Shown: positions 7,901 to 17,946 of the stretch, piece after piece
Numbering within the stretch: the stretch's first letter is position 1
How the letters are laid out: the number at the start of each line of letters is the position of its first letter
Assembly (NCBI RefSeq): GCF_903946935.1
Contig: NZ_CAJAXH010000099.1
Coordinates: 1 to 51,143, forward strand
Origin: an uncultured Thiodictyon sp.
Lineage (GTDB): Bacteria; Pseudomonadota; Gammaproteobacteria; Chromatiales; Chromatiaceae
Direction: 5' to 3'
Length of the DNA stretch: 51,143 nt
Position numbers and translations under genes: made by a program
Notes under the pieces: model-generated
Seen by the model: the letters and a program-made list of their open reading frames with translations, nothing else
What the model was told of the DNA's origin: nothing
Database searches by the model: none

Positions 7901-9556
7901 CTCGGTGATGTCTTGATGGATACCGGTCATGAGCCGCGGGACCCCGGGGGCCTCCCATTCCATGACCCGGCCCTGGTCCAGGACCCAGACCCAGTGTCCG
8001 TCACGGTGGCGCATGCGCAGTTCGCACTCGTAGTCCGCCAGCTCACCCCTGAAATGCGCCTGGGCCAGGTCCATGCTGCGCCGCAGGTCGGCGGGGTGGG
8101 TGAGGTCGATCAAGGTCTGGATGCTGATCGGTGCCAACTCGGCCAAGCGGTAGCCGACCATTTGCGCCCAGCGCTCGTTGACCACGGCGGCGCCGGTCTG
8201 GACCTCCCACTCCCAGGTGCCCACCCGGGTGGCCGCGATGATGTTCGCCAGCCGTTGTCCCTGGTTGGCCAGTGTCCGGAAACTGGCGGCCAGGGACTGT
8301 GCCATCTCAGTCACCGCGTCCTCCAACTGCCCGGTCTCCTGCAACAGGCCCGTCGTCGGCGCGGGCCAGGGACGGTCCTCGCGGATCGCTGCGGGCAGGG
8401 CGCGGGTGGCCGCCACCAGCCGTTGCAGGGGGAGCACCAGGCGCCGGCTGAACACGTGCGCGAGGCCCACCGCCAGCGCGGTCAAGATCAGGAGCATGAG
8501 CAAAAACCGGATCGCGCTACGCTGGACGCGGTCGATCAGTGGTGCCGCGCTGAACTCCACCGTCAGGCGGTCTCCCGGGCTCACCAGGTCCGCCGGGACC
8601 TCCATGCGGTAATGCGCCTGGCGCCACCGTATCATCCGGGAGGGGAGGTGGGCGCTCGGCAGGACCAGTTGCAGACCGGCCGCGTTCGTGGGGATGCCCC
8701 TACCCCCCTGGGGTGGCGGTCCGGCCGCGCTCGGCGCTGCCGCCAGCCAGACCCGGGGGCTGCTTCCGGCCGGGAGGGCCGCGGTGAGAAAGCGATTCAG
8801 GTCGCTGAGCTCTAATGCCAATGCATTCGCGCTCAGACCCTCCGGGTGGTATCGGGGGCCCAGGTGACGGATCGCGAACTGGGCGGAGAGCCGCAACTGC
8901 TCGGCCTGGTCCGACTCCAGGTGGTCTTTGAGGTCCCGGGCCTGCCAGTCCGTCAACAGGATGGCCGGTGCCAACAGGCCGGAGAGCAACGTAGTGAATA
9001 GGACCTGGGCGATCGGCAGGGCGGCGCGCCGCCGACTCAGGGTCGCGGCGATCAGCAGCACCAGACCCGCCAGGCCGGCGTTGAGGATGCCGTTGAGGGC
9101 CTGTTTGAAGGCGACCAGCAGGGTCTGGGGCCAGGTCATCCCCAGCCCGCGGCGGTAGCAGAGCAGGACCAGCGGGATGCCGATCAGGAGCCAATACAGG
9201 GTCACCGAGACCGCCAGCGGTGGCGGCGCCAGGCCGCGCCGCCGCGCCCGTTGCCGCTGCCAGGCCACCGCGCCCGCCTCGGCGAGCAGGATCGGCATGG
9301 CATAGGGGTGGTCCCAGATGATCCAGGTATAGCTGCCCCCGATCAGGGCCACCAGCAGTCCGGGCCAGGTCCCGAGCCATACCAGTGCCAACAGCACCGC
9401 CACCGAGCCGAACAGGATATCGACCCCGAACATGAGCGACAGATTGAAGTGGTTGCCGGCGAGGGCGAACAGGGCCAGCACGCCGGTGGCGATCAGGGTA
9501 CGGGCCAGGGTGGGTTGCGTACCCGGGTCCGGCGCGGCGGTCTGGGTGGTGTCCAT
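4901..9556 (-). CDS. Large membrane hybrid sensor histidine kinase (PAS/GAF/HK/REC)
   Basis: A 1551-residue hybrid kinase. Residues 20-200 hold several membrane helices. A likely periplasmic loop covers 205-345, a further helix 350-368, and a HAMP-like linker follows. The sensory part then runs PAS (about 430-555), GAF (580-730), PAS (745-860), PAS (865-985) and a second, weaker GAF-like stretch (1010-1160). The kinase has phospho-acceptor His1184 in GVAHDFNNLL, an N-box near 1296 (NLALNARDAM), and glycine boxes DTGSGI (1341) and GHGLGLF (1367). A C-terminal receiver has Asp1478 (LSDIAMP). Signal and target are unknown. It is probably last in a minus-strand cluster with the receiver-EAL gene and the kinase upstream, though the 427-bp gap before it contains repeats. 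Confidence 0.93.
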   Translation of the reverse strand: MDTTQTAAPDPGTQPTLARTLIATGVLALFALAGNHFNLSLMFGVDILFGSVAVLLALVWLGTWPGLLVALIGGSYTWIIWDHPYAMPILLAEAGAVAWQRQRARRRGLAPPPLAVSVTLYWLLIGIPLVLLCYRRGLGMTWPQTLLVAFKQALNGILNAGLAGLVLLIAATLSRRRAALPIAQVLFTTLLSGLLAPAILLTDWQARDLKDHLESDQAEQLRLSAQFAIRHLGPRYHPEGLSANALALELSDLNRFLTAALPAGSSPRVWLAAAPSAAGPPPQGGRGIPTNAAGLQLVLPSAHLPSRMIRWRQAHYRMEVPADLVSPGDRLTVEFSAAPLIDRVQRSAIRFLLMLLILTALAVGLAHVFSRRLVLPLQRLVAATRALPAAIREDRPWPAPTTGLLQETGQLEDAVTEMAQSLAASFRTLANQGQRLANIIAATRVGTWEWEVQTGAAVVNERWAQMVGYRLAELAPISIQTLIDLTHPADLRRSMDLAQAHFRGELADYECELRMRHRDGHWVWVLDQGRVMEWEAPGVPRLMTGIHQDITERKQAELAVAGQESMLNELLALATEFVSVPDLEIADLTERTLGRIGRFCGVDRSYLVRFDRSARTFSNTMEWTAAGVPPALVLNRAIPCAELPALMERLPLGEPIVVPRVGGLPPDWSREQAICVAQGIQSILIAPLAVGEVLLGSIGFDAVQTPRDWSAMEVRFLQVFASLLAGALERARTTGELRASNLRYEQLAHQSRSMSWEIDPEGRYTYLSPVCEQVLGFRPEELLGGHFYEHLAGADREQVKAAIFALMERREPIRDFDRLCLGIDGWRVWLTTNAAPLLAADGTYLGYRGIDTDITDRHLAQGLIRESEARLNAVFENAPIGMALIAPDRRFTLVNRALAAFLGRAPEELSVLRVDDVTHPDELGHNLALFAELQAGRRSNYRMTKHYLRPDGATVWGDVRVTLLPSHPGAPPTPLAMIEDITDLHAATQRQRVLEEALSRHAAQLEQLVDLINQPLPPAQKDRTLLGLGCRSLGVAAAVLGLVGAQGEHQVLIAVAGTDAGPDAGQAQPQPAQLAAVLSAALAHRGSPCVLDAERLPGTQVSTGFRSCVGLAFDGPQLDGQTETLILSLWGLQPCLELGDPERQMLRLIAQRLAAVRYQEQIQRDLVASRQRETIGHLASGVAHDFNNLLGVIDANLYFLGNAFPGADSDPEIRQVLEETRSALGQAKVITAGMLSLSRAGGVPLGPIDLAETIAELARILRQVLPPTIRLTVAIPPGLKAWSNAGFLQAAMLNLALNARDAMPAGGELRLEAAPQHWTGQPPLAVGTLAPMDCVELRVTDTGSGIAPAIIESIFDPLFSTKAKQRGHGLGLFMVREFIARSAAGLTVESHPDQGSRFRLLLPPVSADSAASRAVPAAADAALPPGLRVLLVDDDPRVREAVARLLALEGMALEQAEHGEGALARLAQDDGFDLVLSDIAMPGLDGIGLYRQLARERPGLPVILMTGQDSTLAATDDLPEHPLVLRKPLEPAALREAIRMRVGPTRGSERV

Positions 9557-9671
9557 GGCGGTTTTGCTGTTAATGAATGCGTTAAGTGTTCACGCCAAGA
9601 CGCCAAGCATAGTACTCGCGCCGCGGCCGCGCTCGTCGTTCCGGCCACGGGCAGGTGTCGGTCGCCCTGAA
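9557..9671. other. Upstream region of the large kinase with a half repeat
   Basis: It holds CACGCCAAGACGCCAAG (9591-9607), which is one arm of the family 1 element without its partner. Near 9630-9645 is TCGTTCCGGCCACGG, which resembles the CCGGCCA ends of other dispersed elements here. The promoter for the kinase gene, if it has its own, should lie here; none was identified. Confidence 0.5.
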
Positions 9672-9837
9672 CCTGGATAAGGGCAGTTGTCACGCCAAGG
9701 CGCCAAGCGCGCCAAGGTTTTTCAGTCTGTTCTCGGCGTTGGGTCATTCAGCCGACGAGTGATCTGGATGTCTGGTCCATCTTATTGTATTTCTTGGCGA
9801 GCTTGGCGCCTTGGCGTGAGCAATTGCCGGACTTAGG
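9672..9837. repeat. Dispersed palindromic element, family 1, copy C
   Basis: The ends are CCTGGATAAGGGCAGTTG on the left and CAATTGCCGGACTTAGG on the right. The inner arms CACGCCAAGGCGCCAAG (9691-9707) and CTTGGCGAGCTTGGCGCC onward (9793-9820) pair over about 26 positions with few mismatches. The centre differs from the other copies. It lies between the receiver-EAL gene and the large kinase gene. Confidence 0.8.
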
Positions 9838-9861
9838 ACGACGGGCGACCCGCGCGTGCGG

Positions 9862-9988
9862 ACTAACGGCCATGGCGCCCGCACCAGCCTGAACGATGAG
9901 CGTGGCGGGCGCCTTGGCCGTTCCCCCATCCCGCCCTCCTCCAATCGGGGAGGGAGCAGTGGAGCGGGCTCCCGGCGCGACTTTCACG
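9862..9988. repeat. Dispersed element, family 2, copy 1
   Basis: About 127 bp. It runs from CTAACGGCCATGGCG through GTGGCGGGCGCCTTGGCCGTT and CCCGCCCTCC to CTCCCGGCGCGACTTTCACG. The same order of blocks recurs at 33272-33398. GGCCATGGCG near the left and CGCCTTGGCC further in form an imperfect hairpin. Read on the minus strand the element begins CGTGAAAGTCGCGCCGGGAG, and the TGA in it is the stop codon of the receiver-EAL gene. Confidence 0.75.
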
Positions 9989-11213
9989 CTAGAGAGTCGG
10001 CAAGCAACGCGAAGGGGTCCCCCAGGCGTGCAGTGCCGCCGGCGGGGGCGACCGGGAAATAGGTGCGAACCAGCGTCTGGATCTCCATGGGGCGGCCGAA
10101 CAGATAACCCTGGGCCAGGTCGGCGCCGTGCTCGATCAGGAAGCGTCGCTGGGCGTCGGTCTCCACCCCCTCCGCCACGACGGTGAGTCCCAGGTTGTGA
10201 CCGAGGTTGACGATCGCCTGCAAGACCTTCTGGGCCTTGGCGGAGTCAAACATCTCCGAGACGAACGACAGGTCGATCTTCAGCGTGTCGAAGGGCAGTT
10301 CGGTGAGTGCCCGCACCGATGAATAGCCGGTGCCGAAGTCGTCCATCGCCAGCCGCACCCCGAGCAGGCGCAGTTGCGCGGTGAGTTCCCGGGCCGGCTG
10401 GGAATCGGCCATGGCGGCGGTCTCGGTCAACTCCACCTGCAGCCCGCAGCAGTCGCCCAACCCGGCCAGGAGCCCCCGCACGAGCGTGACGGCCCGCTCC
10501 AGGTCCCGGTCGAGCGCGGCGGCGCACAGGTTGACCGACAGGTAGTCGAGCGCGAGCGGCCGCAGCTGTGCCTTGAGCCCGATCAGGCGGGCGAACAGCG
10601 CCTCGGTCAGCGCCAGCAAGAGGTCAGTGGACTGCGCCAGCGGAATGAAGGCGGGGGCGCCCAGGAGCGCCCCGGAGGGCAGGCGCAGCCGGGCCAGGAC
10701 CTCGGCGCCGCGCAGCCGTCCGTCGTGGGGGTCCACGATCGGCTGGAAGTGTGGCTCGATGCGATCCTCCCGGATGAAGCGCGCCAGCTCGGCGGCGGTC
10801 AGTGTCGGCAGCGCGGCGTCTGGGGTTGGCCGTGGTGGTGGGTCCGGTCGTCGGCCTTGACCCAGGAGTGCCGGCAGGTCGCGGACGATCTGGCCCTTGT
10901 TGATGGCCCCCGCCACGGTCATCCCGCTGGCCCGGGCGATGCGCCGGGCGGTGTCGAGCAGGTCGTCCCCGTGCCCGGAGAGCAGGATGAGCGGTGCCGC
11001 CGTGGCGCGCTCGGCGAGCCAGTGGATCACGTCGATGCCGTTTTCCTGCCCGAGCTCCAGGTCGAGCAAGATCATGTCAGGCAGTTGCGCCTGCACATCC
11101 AGCTTGAAGCTGGCGGTGGCGGTGTGGAAACGCACGCCATGGCCCAGACCGACGGCGAAGCGTCGCAGGGCGGGTTCCATCCGGGGGTCATCGTCGAGGC
11201 AGATCAGGTTCAT
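9984..11213 (-). CDS. Receiver-EAL response regulator, c-di-GMP phosphodiesterase
   Basis: It is predicted to hydrolyse cyclic di-GMP under control of phosphorylation. The ATG at 11213 gives 409 residues starting MNLICLDDDPRM, with GGGAG upstream; a frame open further upstream lacks receiver homology. The receiver (1-115) has the acidic cluster Asp7-Asp9, acceptor Asp51 (ILLDLEL) and Lys106. The EAL domain (140-395) keeps the metal and catalytic residues: Glu171 in an EVL variant of the EAL motif, Asn228, Glu264, Asp291-Asp292 (DDFGTGYSS), Lys312 (LKID), Glu351 (AEGVE) and Gln368. It is therefore probably active. It lies 147 bases after the kinase gene at 11361, on the same strand, so that kinase is its likely partner. 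Its stop codon lies in a dispersed repeat. Confidence 0.93.
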   Translation of the reverse strand: MNLICLDDDPRMEPALRRFAVGLGHGVRFHTATASFKLDVQAQLPDMILLDLELGQENGIDVIHWLAERATAAPLILLSGHGDDLLDTARRIARASGMTVAGAINKGQIVRDLPALLGQGRRPDPPPRPTPDAALPTLTAAELARFIREDRIEPHFQPIVDPHDGRLRGAEVLARLRLPSGALLGAPAFIPLAQSTDLLLALTEALFARLIGLKAQLRPLALDYLSVNLCAAALDRDLERAVTLVRGLLAGLGDCCGLQVELTETAAMADSQPARELTAQLRLLGVRLAMDDFGTGYSSVRALTELPFDTLKIDLSFVSEMFDSAKAQKVLQAIVNLGHNLGLTVVAEGVETDAQRRFLIEHGADLAQGYLFGRPMEIQTLVRTYFPVAPAGGTARLGDPFALLADSLA

Positions 11214-11360
11214 CGTGGACAACTCCCTGCGAGCCGTGGATAGACTGGGTTCGGGGTGCGGCGGCGACCTGGTAGCCGGGCCGATAACTGGCCAACTATC
11301 GCCACCGCCAGTCGATTCGGCCAGTAAAAAACTGTAAAACTCGCCTTCACCCTCCATCCT

Positions 11361-13073
11361 TCATCCTTCATCCCTCCGCGCTAAACGCTCCTGGATGCGT
11401 GACAACAGCATCTCGGTTACCAGCGGTTTGAACAGGATCGCCGTGTCCACCGGCAACCCGGCGGCCTGGACACTCTGGTGCTCGTCGGCGGTCATCAGGA
11501 GCACCGGCAGGCCCGGGATGGCACGGGCGAGACGCCGGTGTAGTTCGATCCCGTCCATCTGCGGCATAACGATGTCGGACAGCACCAGGTCGCAGGGCGC
11601 CCCGCCCTCCAGCCAGGCCAGGGCCTCGGCGCCGTTCGCCGCTTGGTCCACCCGCAGCCCATGGGCCTGGAGGGTCCGGTGCAGCACCGCACGGATGCCG
11701 GGGTCGTCGTCCACCAGGAGCACCCGTGCCGCCAGCGGCGGCAGCGGCACGGCCGTCGGGATTCGGTCGGACGGCGGCGGGGGCAGCGCGCTGGCGACCG
11801 GCAGGTAGACGGTGAAGCGGCTGCCGCGCCCGGGCCGGGTCTCCACCCCCACGGCCCCCCCGCAGCGGTCGGCGAACTCACGCACCATGAAGAGCCCGAG
11901 ACCGGTGCCCCGGCCGCTGGACTTGGTGGAGAAGAGTGGCTCGAAGATGTGCCCCAGCACCTCCGCCGACATGCCGACCCCGGTATCGGCGACCGCGATC
12001 TCCACATAGTCGCCAGGCTCCAGGCGCCCCAGGGTCAGCGTCAGGGTGTTGGTGCGCGCGCGCGCGATGCGCGCCACCTCGATGCCCAGGGTCCCGCGGC
12101 CCCCCATGGCATCACGGGCATTGATGCACAAGTTGAGCAGGGCGGTCTGCAACAGGGCCTCGTCCGCCAGGGCGACGAGCCCTGGGGTCACCTGGGTCCT
12201 CAGCAGGACCTCGGCCGGCAGGATGCGCGCCAGGGTGCGGGTGAAGCGTTCCACCACGGCGGAGACCGGCGTCGGCGCGGTGGCCAGCCGGCGCCCGCGG
12301 CTCAACGACAGCAGGCCGGCGGTCACCATCTGGGCGTGGCGGGCGGCGAGTCGGGTCTCCTCCAGTACCTCGCCCACTTCCGCCGGTAGCGCACGGGTGC
12401 GCAGCAGGTCGGTGAGATAATCGAGGTTGATGTCGATCACCCCCAGCAGGTTGTTGAAGTCGTGTGCGACACCGCTCGCCAGGTGGCCGACGATCTCGCG
12501 GCTCCGGGCGGCCAGCAGTCCGTCCAGGACCGCCCGTTCCCGCAGGCTGGAGGCGATGCCCTGGCCCACGAGTTGGATGAGCTCGAGTTTCTCGATGTTG
12601 GTCGTACACACTGCTTGACCGGGGGCGAAGGACAGCGCTCCCAGGTGTGGCAGGTCCTCGGCGTCGGTCCAGCGCAGCAGGGCGGCGGCCGTGAAGGCGC
12701 TGTGTGGCGGCAAGGCGCAGGCGGGGGGCTCGGGCGCGTCCGGCGCGGCCGTATCCGCCTGCTCCAGTGCGTGGATGGCGGCCAGCTCCGCCGCCCCCAG
12801 GGCCAGGACCACGCCCGGCGCCAGGACCGGCCCCAGGCCGGCCGCCGCGGCGCCACAGCTGGTGAGCAGCCGATAGTTGGCGCCCTGGAGCTCCCCCAAG
12901 GCCGCCCCGCTCGCCTCCAGGCGGCGACAGGCGAAGTCGAGCAGGGCGCGGATCTGATCATGGGGCGGACGGTAGCCGGCCATCAGGTCGGCGAAGTCTT
13001 TCAGGTCGGCGTTGTAACGCCGCAGTGCTCGGGCCGAGGGCTGGGCGTTCTTGGTCGGTCGTTTCGTGTGCAT
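11361..13073 (-). CDS. Soluble hybrid histidine kinase (GAF-like/HK/REC)
   Basis: A cytoplasmic 570-residue kinase with no membrane helix. ATG 13073 has GGAGG just upstream; a frame start at 13115 is less likely. Residues 35-185 look like a degenerate GAF sensor. The dimerisation domain has His204 in GVAHDFNNLL. The ATPase domain has an N-box (NLCINARDAM), DTGVGM and GTGLGLF. The receiver (448-565) has acceptor Asp500 (LSDIVMP). The kinase core is strikingly like that of the 1551-residue kinase downstream (same GHLASGVAHDFNN core, then VTAGLLSLSR against VTAGMLSLSR), which suggests the two are paralogues. It precedes the receiver-EAL gene and is divergent from the OmpR-type regulator at 13318. 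Confidence 0.92.
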   Translation of the reverse strand: MHTKRPTKNAQPSARALRRYNADLKDFADLMAGYRPPHDQIRALLDFACRRLEASGAALGELQGANYRLLTSCGAAAAGLGPVLAPGVVLALGAAELAAIHALEQADTAAPDAPEPPACALPPHSAFTAAALLRWTDAEDLPHLGALSFAPGQAVCTTNIEKLELIQLVGQGIASSLRERAVLDGLLAARSREIVGHLASGVAHDFNNLLGVIDINLDYLTDLLRTRALPAEVGEVLEETRLAARHAQMVTAGLLSLSRGRRLATAPTPVSAVVERFTRTLARILPAEVLLRTQVTPGLVALADEALLQTALLNLCINARDAMGGRGTLGIEVARIARARTNTLTLTLGRLEPGDYVEIAVADTGVGMSAEVLGHIFEPLFSTKSSGRGTGLGLFMVREFADRCGGAVGVETRPGRGSRFTVYLPVASALPPPPSDRIPTAVPLPPLAARVLLVDDDPGIRAVLHRTLQAHGLRVDQAANGAEALAWLEGGAPCDLVLSDIVMPQMDGIELHRRLARAIPGLPVLLMTADEHQSVQAAGLPVDTAILFKPLVTEMLLSRIQERLARRDEG

Positions 13074-13317
13074 GGGGCCTCCAGCGTGTCGATGTCGCGG
13101 GTAGGGCCATAACAACGCCTCCCGGCGATCAGCTTAATGTCCGACCAGCCGAACCCGGAAGTGAATTTGTGTAAATCGCTCGGAAGATGTAAGAATGCCC
13201 TAACAGTCTCTGTTTGATGGGTACGACGCGCGCTCGCCGCTGTCTGTAGCCTCCTATTGGCGTTTCGGATCGGGCGTCGGGCCAGCCCCCGCGCGCCGCC
13301 GACCGCCAGGACCGACC
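13074..13317. promoter_or_regulatory. Divergent promoter region between kinase and response regulator
   Basis: These 244 bp separate the start codons of the kinase (minus) and the OmpR-type regulator (plus), so both promoters should be here. The stretch about 13150-13215 is AT-richer than its surroundings. No specific -35/-10 or operator could be assigned. Autoregulation by the OmpR-type protein is a common arrangement but is only inferred. Confidence 0.45.
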
Positions 13318-14031
13318 ATGACCGACTCTGCCCGCATCATCATCGTCGAGGACGATCTCCCGCTGGCGCGGGGGCTTGCCCGCTGTCTGGAAATCGACGG
13401 TCACCACACCGCGCTGGCGCCCAGCGCCGCTGAGTTTCGCCGCATCTACCGCAACACGGGGGCCGACCTGGTGCTCCTGGACCTGAATCTAGGGGCCGAC
13501 GACGGGATGGACCTGGCCCGGGAGCTGGGGTCGACCACCCCAGTGGCGGTCATCATCCTCACCGGCCGCGATGACCCGGACGAGCGTATCCGCGGCCTGG
13601 ACGCGGGCGCCGACGACTATGTGACCAAGCCATTCGAGTCAGGCGAACTGCGCGCCCGGGTGCGCGCCGTGCTGCGTCGTCGTCATCCGGCGTCCAATCC
13701 GGAGGGGCGGCTGCGGGTCGGTCCGGTGGTGTTGGATCTGGCCACCCGTGAGGTGTGTGCCGATGGCGGCGGGCCGCCGGTGGAATTGACCGAGACCCAG
13801 GCCGGTATCCTCGCCCAACTGATGCGCCACGCCGGCCGTCCGGTCGGCCGCGGCGACCTGCTCAACAGCGTCCATTGGGGGCCGGGCAATCGCGCCGCCG
13901 ATGTCCATGTGGGGCACATCCGTCGCAAGCTCGAAGAGGCCGGGATCGACTCCCTGGTGATCGCCGCCGCGCGCGGCCGCGGCTATGTCCTGTTACTCAA
14001 GGGCGAGGAGGCGGGCGACTTGGCCGGCTAG
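13318..14031 (+). CDS. OmpR/PhoB-family response regulator
   Basis: A 237-residue transcription regulator. The receiver domain covers about 5-120, with acidic residues in IIVEDD, acceptor Asp near 54 in VLLDLNLG, and the conserved Lys in DDYVTKPFESGELRARV. The winged-helix DNA-binding domain covers about 135-230, with LTETQAGILAQLMRHAGRPVGR in the first part and ADVHVGHIRRKLEEAG plus RGRGYVL at the recognition helix and wing. AGGA precedes the ATG. It is divergent from a soluble hybrid kinase and faces another kinase across a repeat, so the cognate kinase cannot be settled from position alone. Its targets are unknown. Confidence 0.93.
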   Translation: MTDSARIIIVEDDLPLARGLARCLEIDGHHTALAPSAAEFRRIYRNTGADLVLLDLNLGADDGMDLARELGSTTPVAVIILTGRDDPDERIRGLDAGADDYVTKPFESGELRARVRAVLRRRHPASNPEGRLRVGPVVLDLATREVCADGGGPPVELTETQAGILAQLMRHAGRPVGRGDLLNSVHWGPGNRAADVHVGHIRRKLEEAGIDSLVIAAARGRGYVLLLKGEEAGDLAG

Positions 14032-14040
14032 CCCGAAGAT

Positions 14041-14246
14041 CTTAAGAGTCTCACGCCAAGGCGCCAAGCTCGCCAAGAAATACGAAAGGGTATGTGGATT
14101 TTTCAGATAACCCTCCGGGTGAATGGCACAGCGCAGATAACGCACTGAAAAACCTTGGGCAATCACGCCGTGTCGTGACAACCGCTCTTTCCAGGGTTGT
14201 CGACTAATCGACTGTCTTCTTGGCGATCTTGGCGCCTTGGCGTGAG
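14041..14246. repeat. Dispersed palindromic element, family 1, copy D (composite)
   Basis: The left arm CTCACGCCAAGGCGCCAAG onward (14050-14083) and right arm CTTGGCGATCTTGGCGCCTT onward (14219-14246) are inverted. The centre contains CAGATAACCCTCCGGGTGA and CAGATAACGCACTGA as in copies E and F. A degraded second right end (CCTTGGGCAATCACGCC, then TGACAACCGCTCTTTCC) is present inside. The copy looks like two elements merged. It begins just after the regulator stop at 14031. Confidence 0.75.
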
Positions 14247-14273
14247 ACTTCTGGGGAAACCGCCTTAGCGCTC

Positions 14274-16568
<2,295 letters not shown>

Positions 16569-16857
16569 GGGTTGGGGTCCGGGGGTTCCCGCGTCGGCGC
16601 GGCACTGGACGATGGTCGCAAGACCTTGACCGGTTAGCTCCAGCCGCGCGGACGCGGTGGGGCTCCGGGGCCATTATGGCCCAACGGCCGGCGCAGTGCC
16701 TGTCGACCCGGTGGCGGGGCGTCCCGACCGGCGTGGGCGGGATGATGCAGCAGGCCAGGTCGTCGGCCATGACGGCGCGGCTTGCATGATCGGGGGGCGC
16801 AAGAGTTGCGGGAGAGCATTTGTTGTTAGTGGCTCAGCGAGTCTTATGTGCGCGCTA
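16569..16857. other. Intergenic region
   Basis: No gene is seen. GGGGCCATTATGGCCC (about 16668-16683) forms a short palindrome. Base composition shifts from GC-rich to AT-rich at about 16815, where a low-GC segment containing the next gene starts. The promoter of the kinase gene should lie at the left end. Confidence 0.4.
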
Positions 16858-17166
16858 TTAGAGGTGGTAATCAAGCATTAAGCCACTAAACTGGCCCCAA
16901 TTTTGTGAAAGAATCTCGTAGAGCTTTTCGCCGCTGTCGGCATTTAAAATGTCGTCGCCATAAGTGATCTGCGCTGTATTGAGATATTTTTCAATATCTT
17001 CCAGTTGATCCAATGGCCACCCATCGTCGGCGTATAGCGTAATGTTTTTTGGGAAGAGTGATTCCGCAATTGTCTGAAAAAACTCTCGTGTGGGGTAGGG
17101 TCCCACAACAATCACACGTACCAGTTCGGCGTCATCCGAATCCGGACGGCAATATTCAAGGAGCAT
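16858..17166 (-). CDS. Hypothetical protein, low GC, possibly truncated
   Basis: An unrecognised 102-residue acidic protein starting MLLEYCRPDSDDAELVRVIV. The segment VVGPYPTREFFQTIAESLFP followed by ITLYADDGW resembles the start of larger proteins of PLD-like fold, but that is a weak impression. If right, this is an N-terminal stub. The sequence is clearly more AT-rich than the genes around it, which points to recent acquisition. It begins 44 bases after the stop of the VapC-type toxin gene on the same strand. No strong ribosome site is seen. Confidence 0.5.
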   Translation of the reverse strand: MLLEYCRPDSDDAELVRVIVVGPYPTREFFQTIAESLFPKNITLYADDGWPLDQLEDIEKYLNTAQITYGDDILNADSGEKLYEILSQNWGQFSGLMLDYHL

Positions 17167-17210
17167 TTTTCGTACGTTTTCTTCTGCTATTAGAAATGCA
17201 CCAGATCTTT

Positions 17211-17651
17211 CTAGTCTGCCCCGCCGACGTGTGCCTCATCGCGTATGGCACGCAGCGATATAACGGATATTTCGGTTTGTCGGCACATGGGTTTCTCGGG
17301 TCTTTCAAAGGTCACAACCTCGTCTGCGGCGCCCGCCGCGGCTGCCGCCAGATGCAGCGCATCAAGGGGAGCGATATCATGGCGTGCGGCCAACACAAGT
17401 GCGTGTTGGGCCACGGCACCGGTCACTGGTACATCCTCAGCGATCGACAATATGGCTTGCATGAAGGCGACTTCGACTGGGCGACGACAGTAGCCGGGTT
17501 TGGGCAGAACCTCTAAACGGACGAAATCGCTGGTGAGGAAGTGACGCTCCGGATCGTCCAGTACGGCACGTGCCCACGCCCGCGACTCGTCGTCGCCGTT
17601 CCACGCGGCAATCAAGACATTGGCGTCGAGATAGGTGCGTCGTCTAGTCAT
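17211..17651 (-). CDS. PIN-domain toxin, VapC type
   Basis: A 146-residue PIN-domain ribonuclease, the likely toxin of a toxin-antitoxin pair. The ATG at 17651 overlaps the last eight bases of the antitoxin gene. The acidic metal-binding residues of the PIN fold can be seen: Asp9 in TYLDANVLIAAW, Glu47 in FVRLEVLPKP, and Asp97 in IAPLDALHLAAA. A later acidic position is in the ADEVVTFERPEKP segment. Known VapC toxins cut tRNA or rRNA; the target of this one cannot be told from sequence. The coding sequence is GC-rich like the chromosome, in contrast to the following gene. Confidence 0.88.
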   Translation of the reverse strand: MTRRRTYLDANVLIAAWNGDDESRAWARAVLDDPERHFLTSDFVRLEVLPKPGYCRRPVEVAFMQAILSIAEDVPVTGAVAQHALVLAARHDIAPLDALHLAAAAAGAADEVVTFERPEKPMCRQTEISVISLRAIRDEAHVGGAD

Positions 17652-17946
17652 CGCGCTCGCCCCGCCGTCGCTCGGCCTCCTCCAGTACCGCGTCCCAGGC
17701 CATGGGCGCGGGGAGGGCACCCGTTTCCTCGGCCTGAGCGCGCAGGGCTTCCAGTCGCCGCCACAGATCGGTGCGTGGCGCCGTGCGCGTGTCGACCGGG
17801 CGCAAGGGTATATCCGGCGCCACTGCGGAAGCTGGCGGATCGACGATCACCGCCAACCGGTGCCGGCCAGGTGCTACGCTGCGTGGCAAGCGCAGTACGA
17901 CGCCGTGTTGGGCGTCGATTTCGCAATCGAAGGTAAACGTCTGCAT
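17644..17946 (-). CDS. Antitoxin partner of the PIN-domain toxin
   Basis: A 100-residue protein directly upstream of, and overlapping by eight bases, the PIN toxin gene. The N-terminal half (MQTFTFDCEIDAQHGVVLRL then PGRHRLAVIVDPP) looks like a beta-rich fold. The C-terminal half (TDLWRRLEALRAQAEETGAL and VLEEAERRRGERDD) is helical and charged, and is the likely toxin-binding segment. The ATG at 17946 is preceded by GAGAG. The antitoxin role rests on gene order and layout, since the family itself was not recognised. Autoregulation of the pair is usual in such systems. Confidence 0.75.
   Translation of the reverse strand: MQTFTFDCEIDAQHGVVLRLPRSVAPGRHRLAVIVDPPASAVAPDIPLRPVDTRTAPRTDLWRRLEALRAQAEETGALPAPMAWDAVLEEAERRRGERDD

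Noticed and set aside
7913-8815. 300-codon plus-strand frame opposite the large kinase
   Set aside because: Shadow of a kinase gene with full domain order; no protein family recognised in the plus-strand frame.
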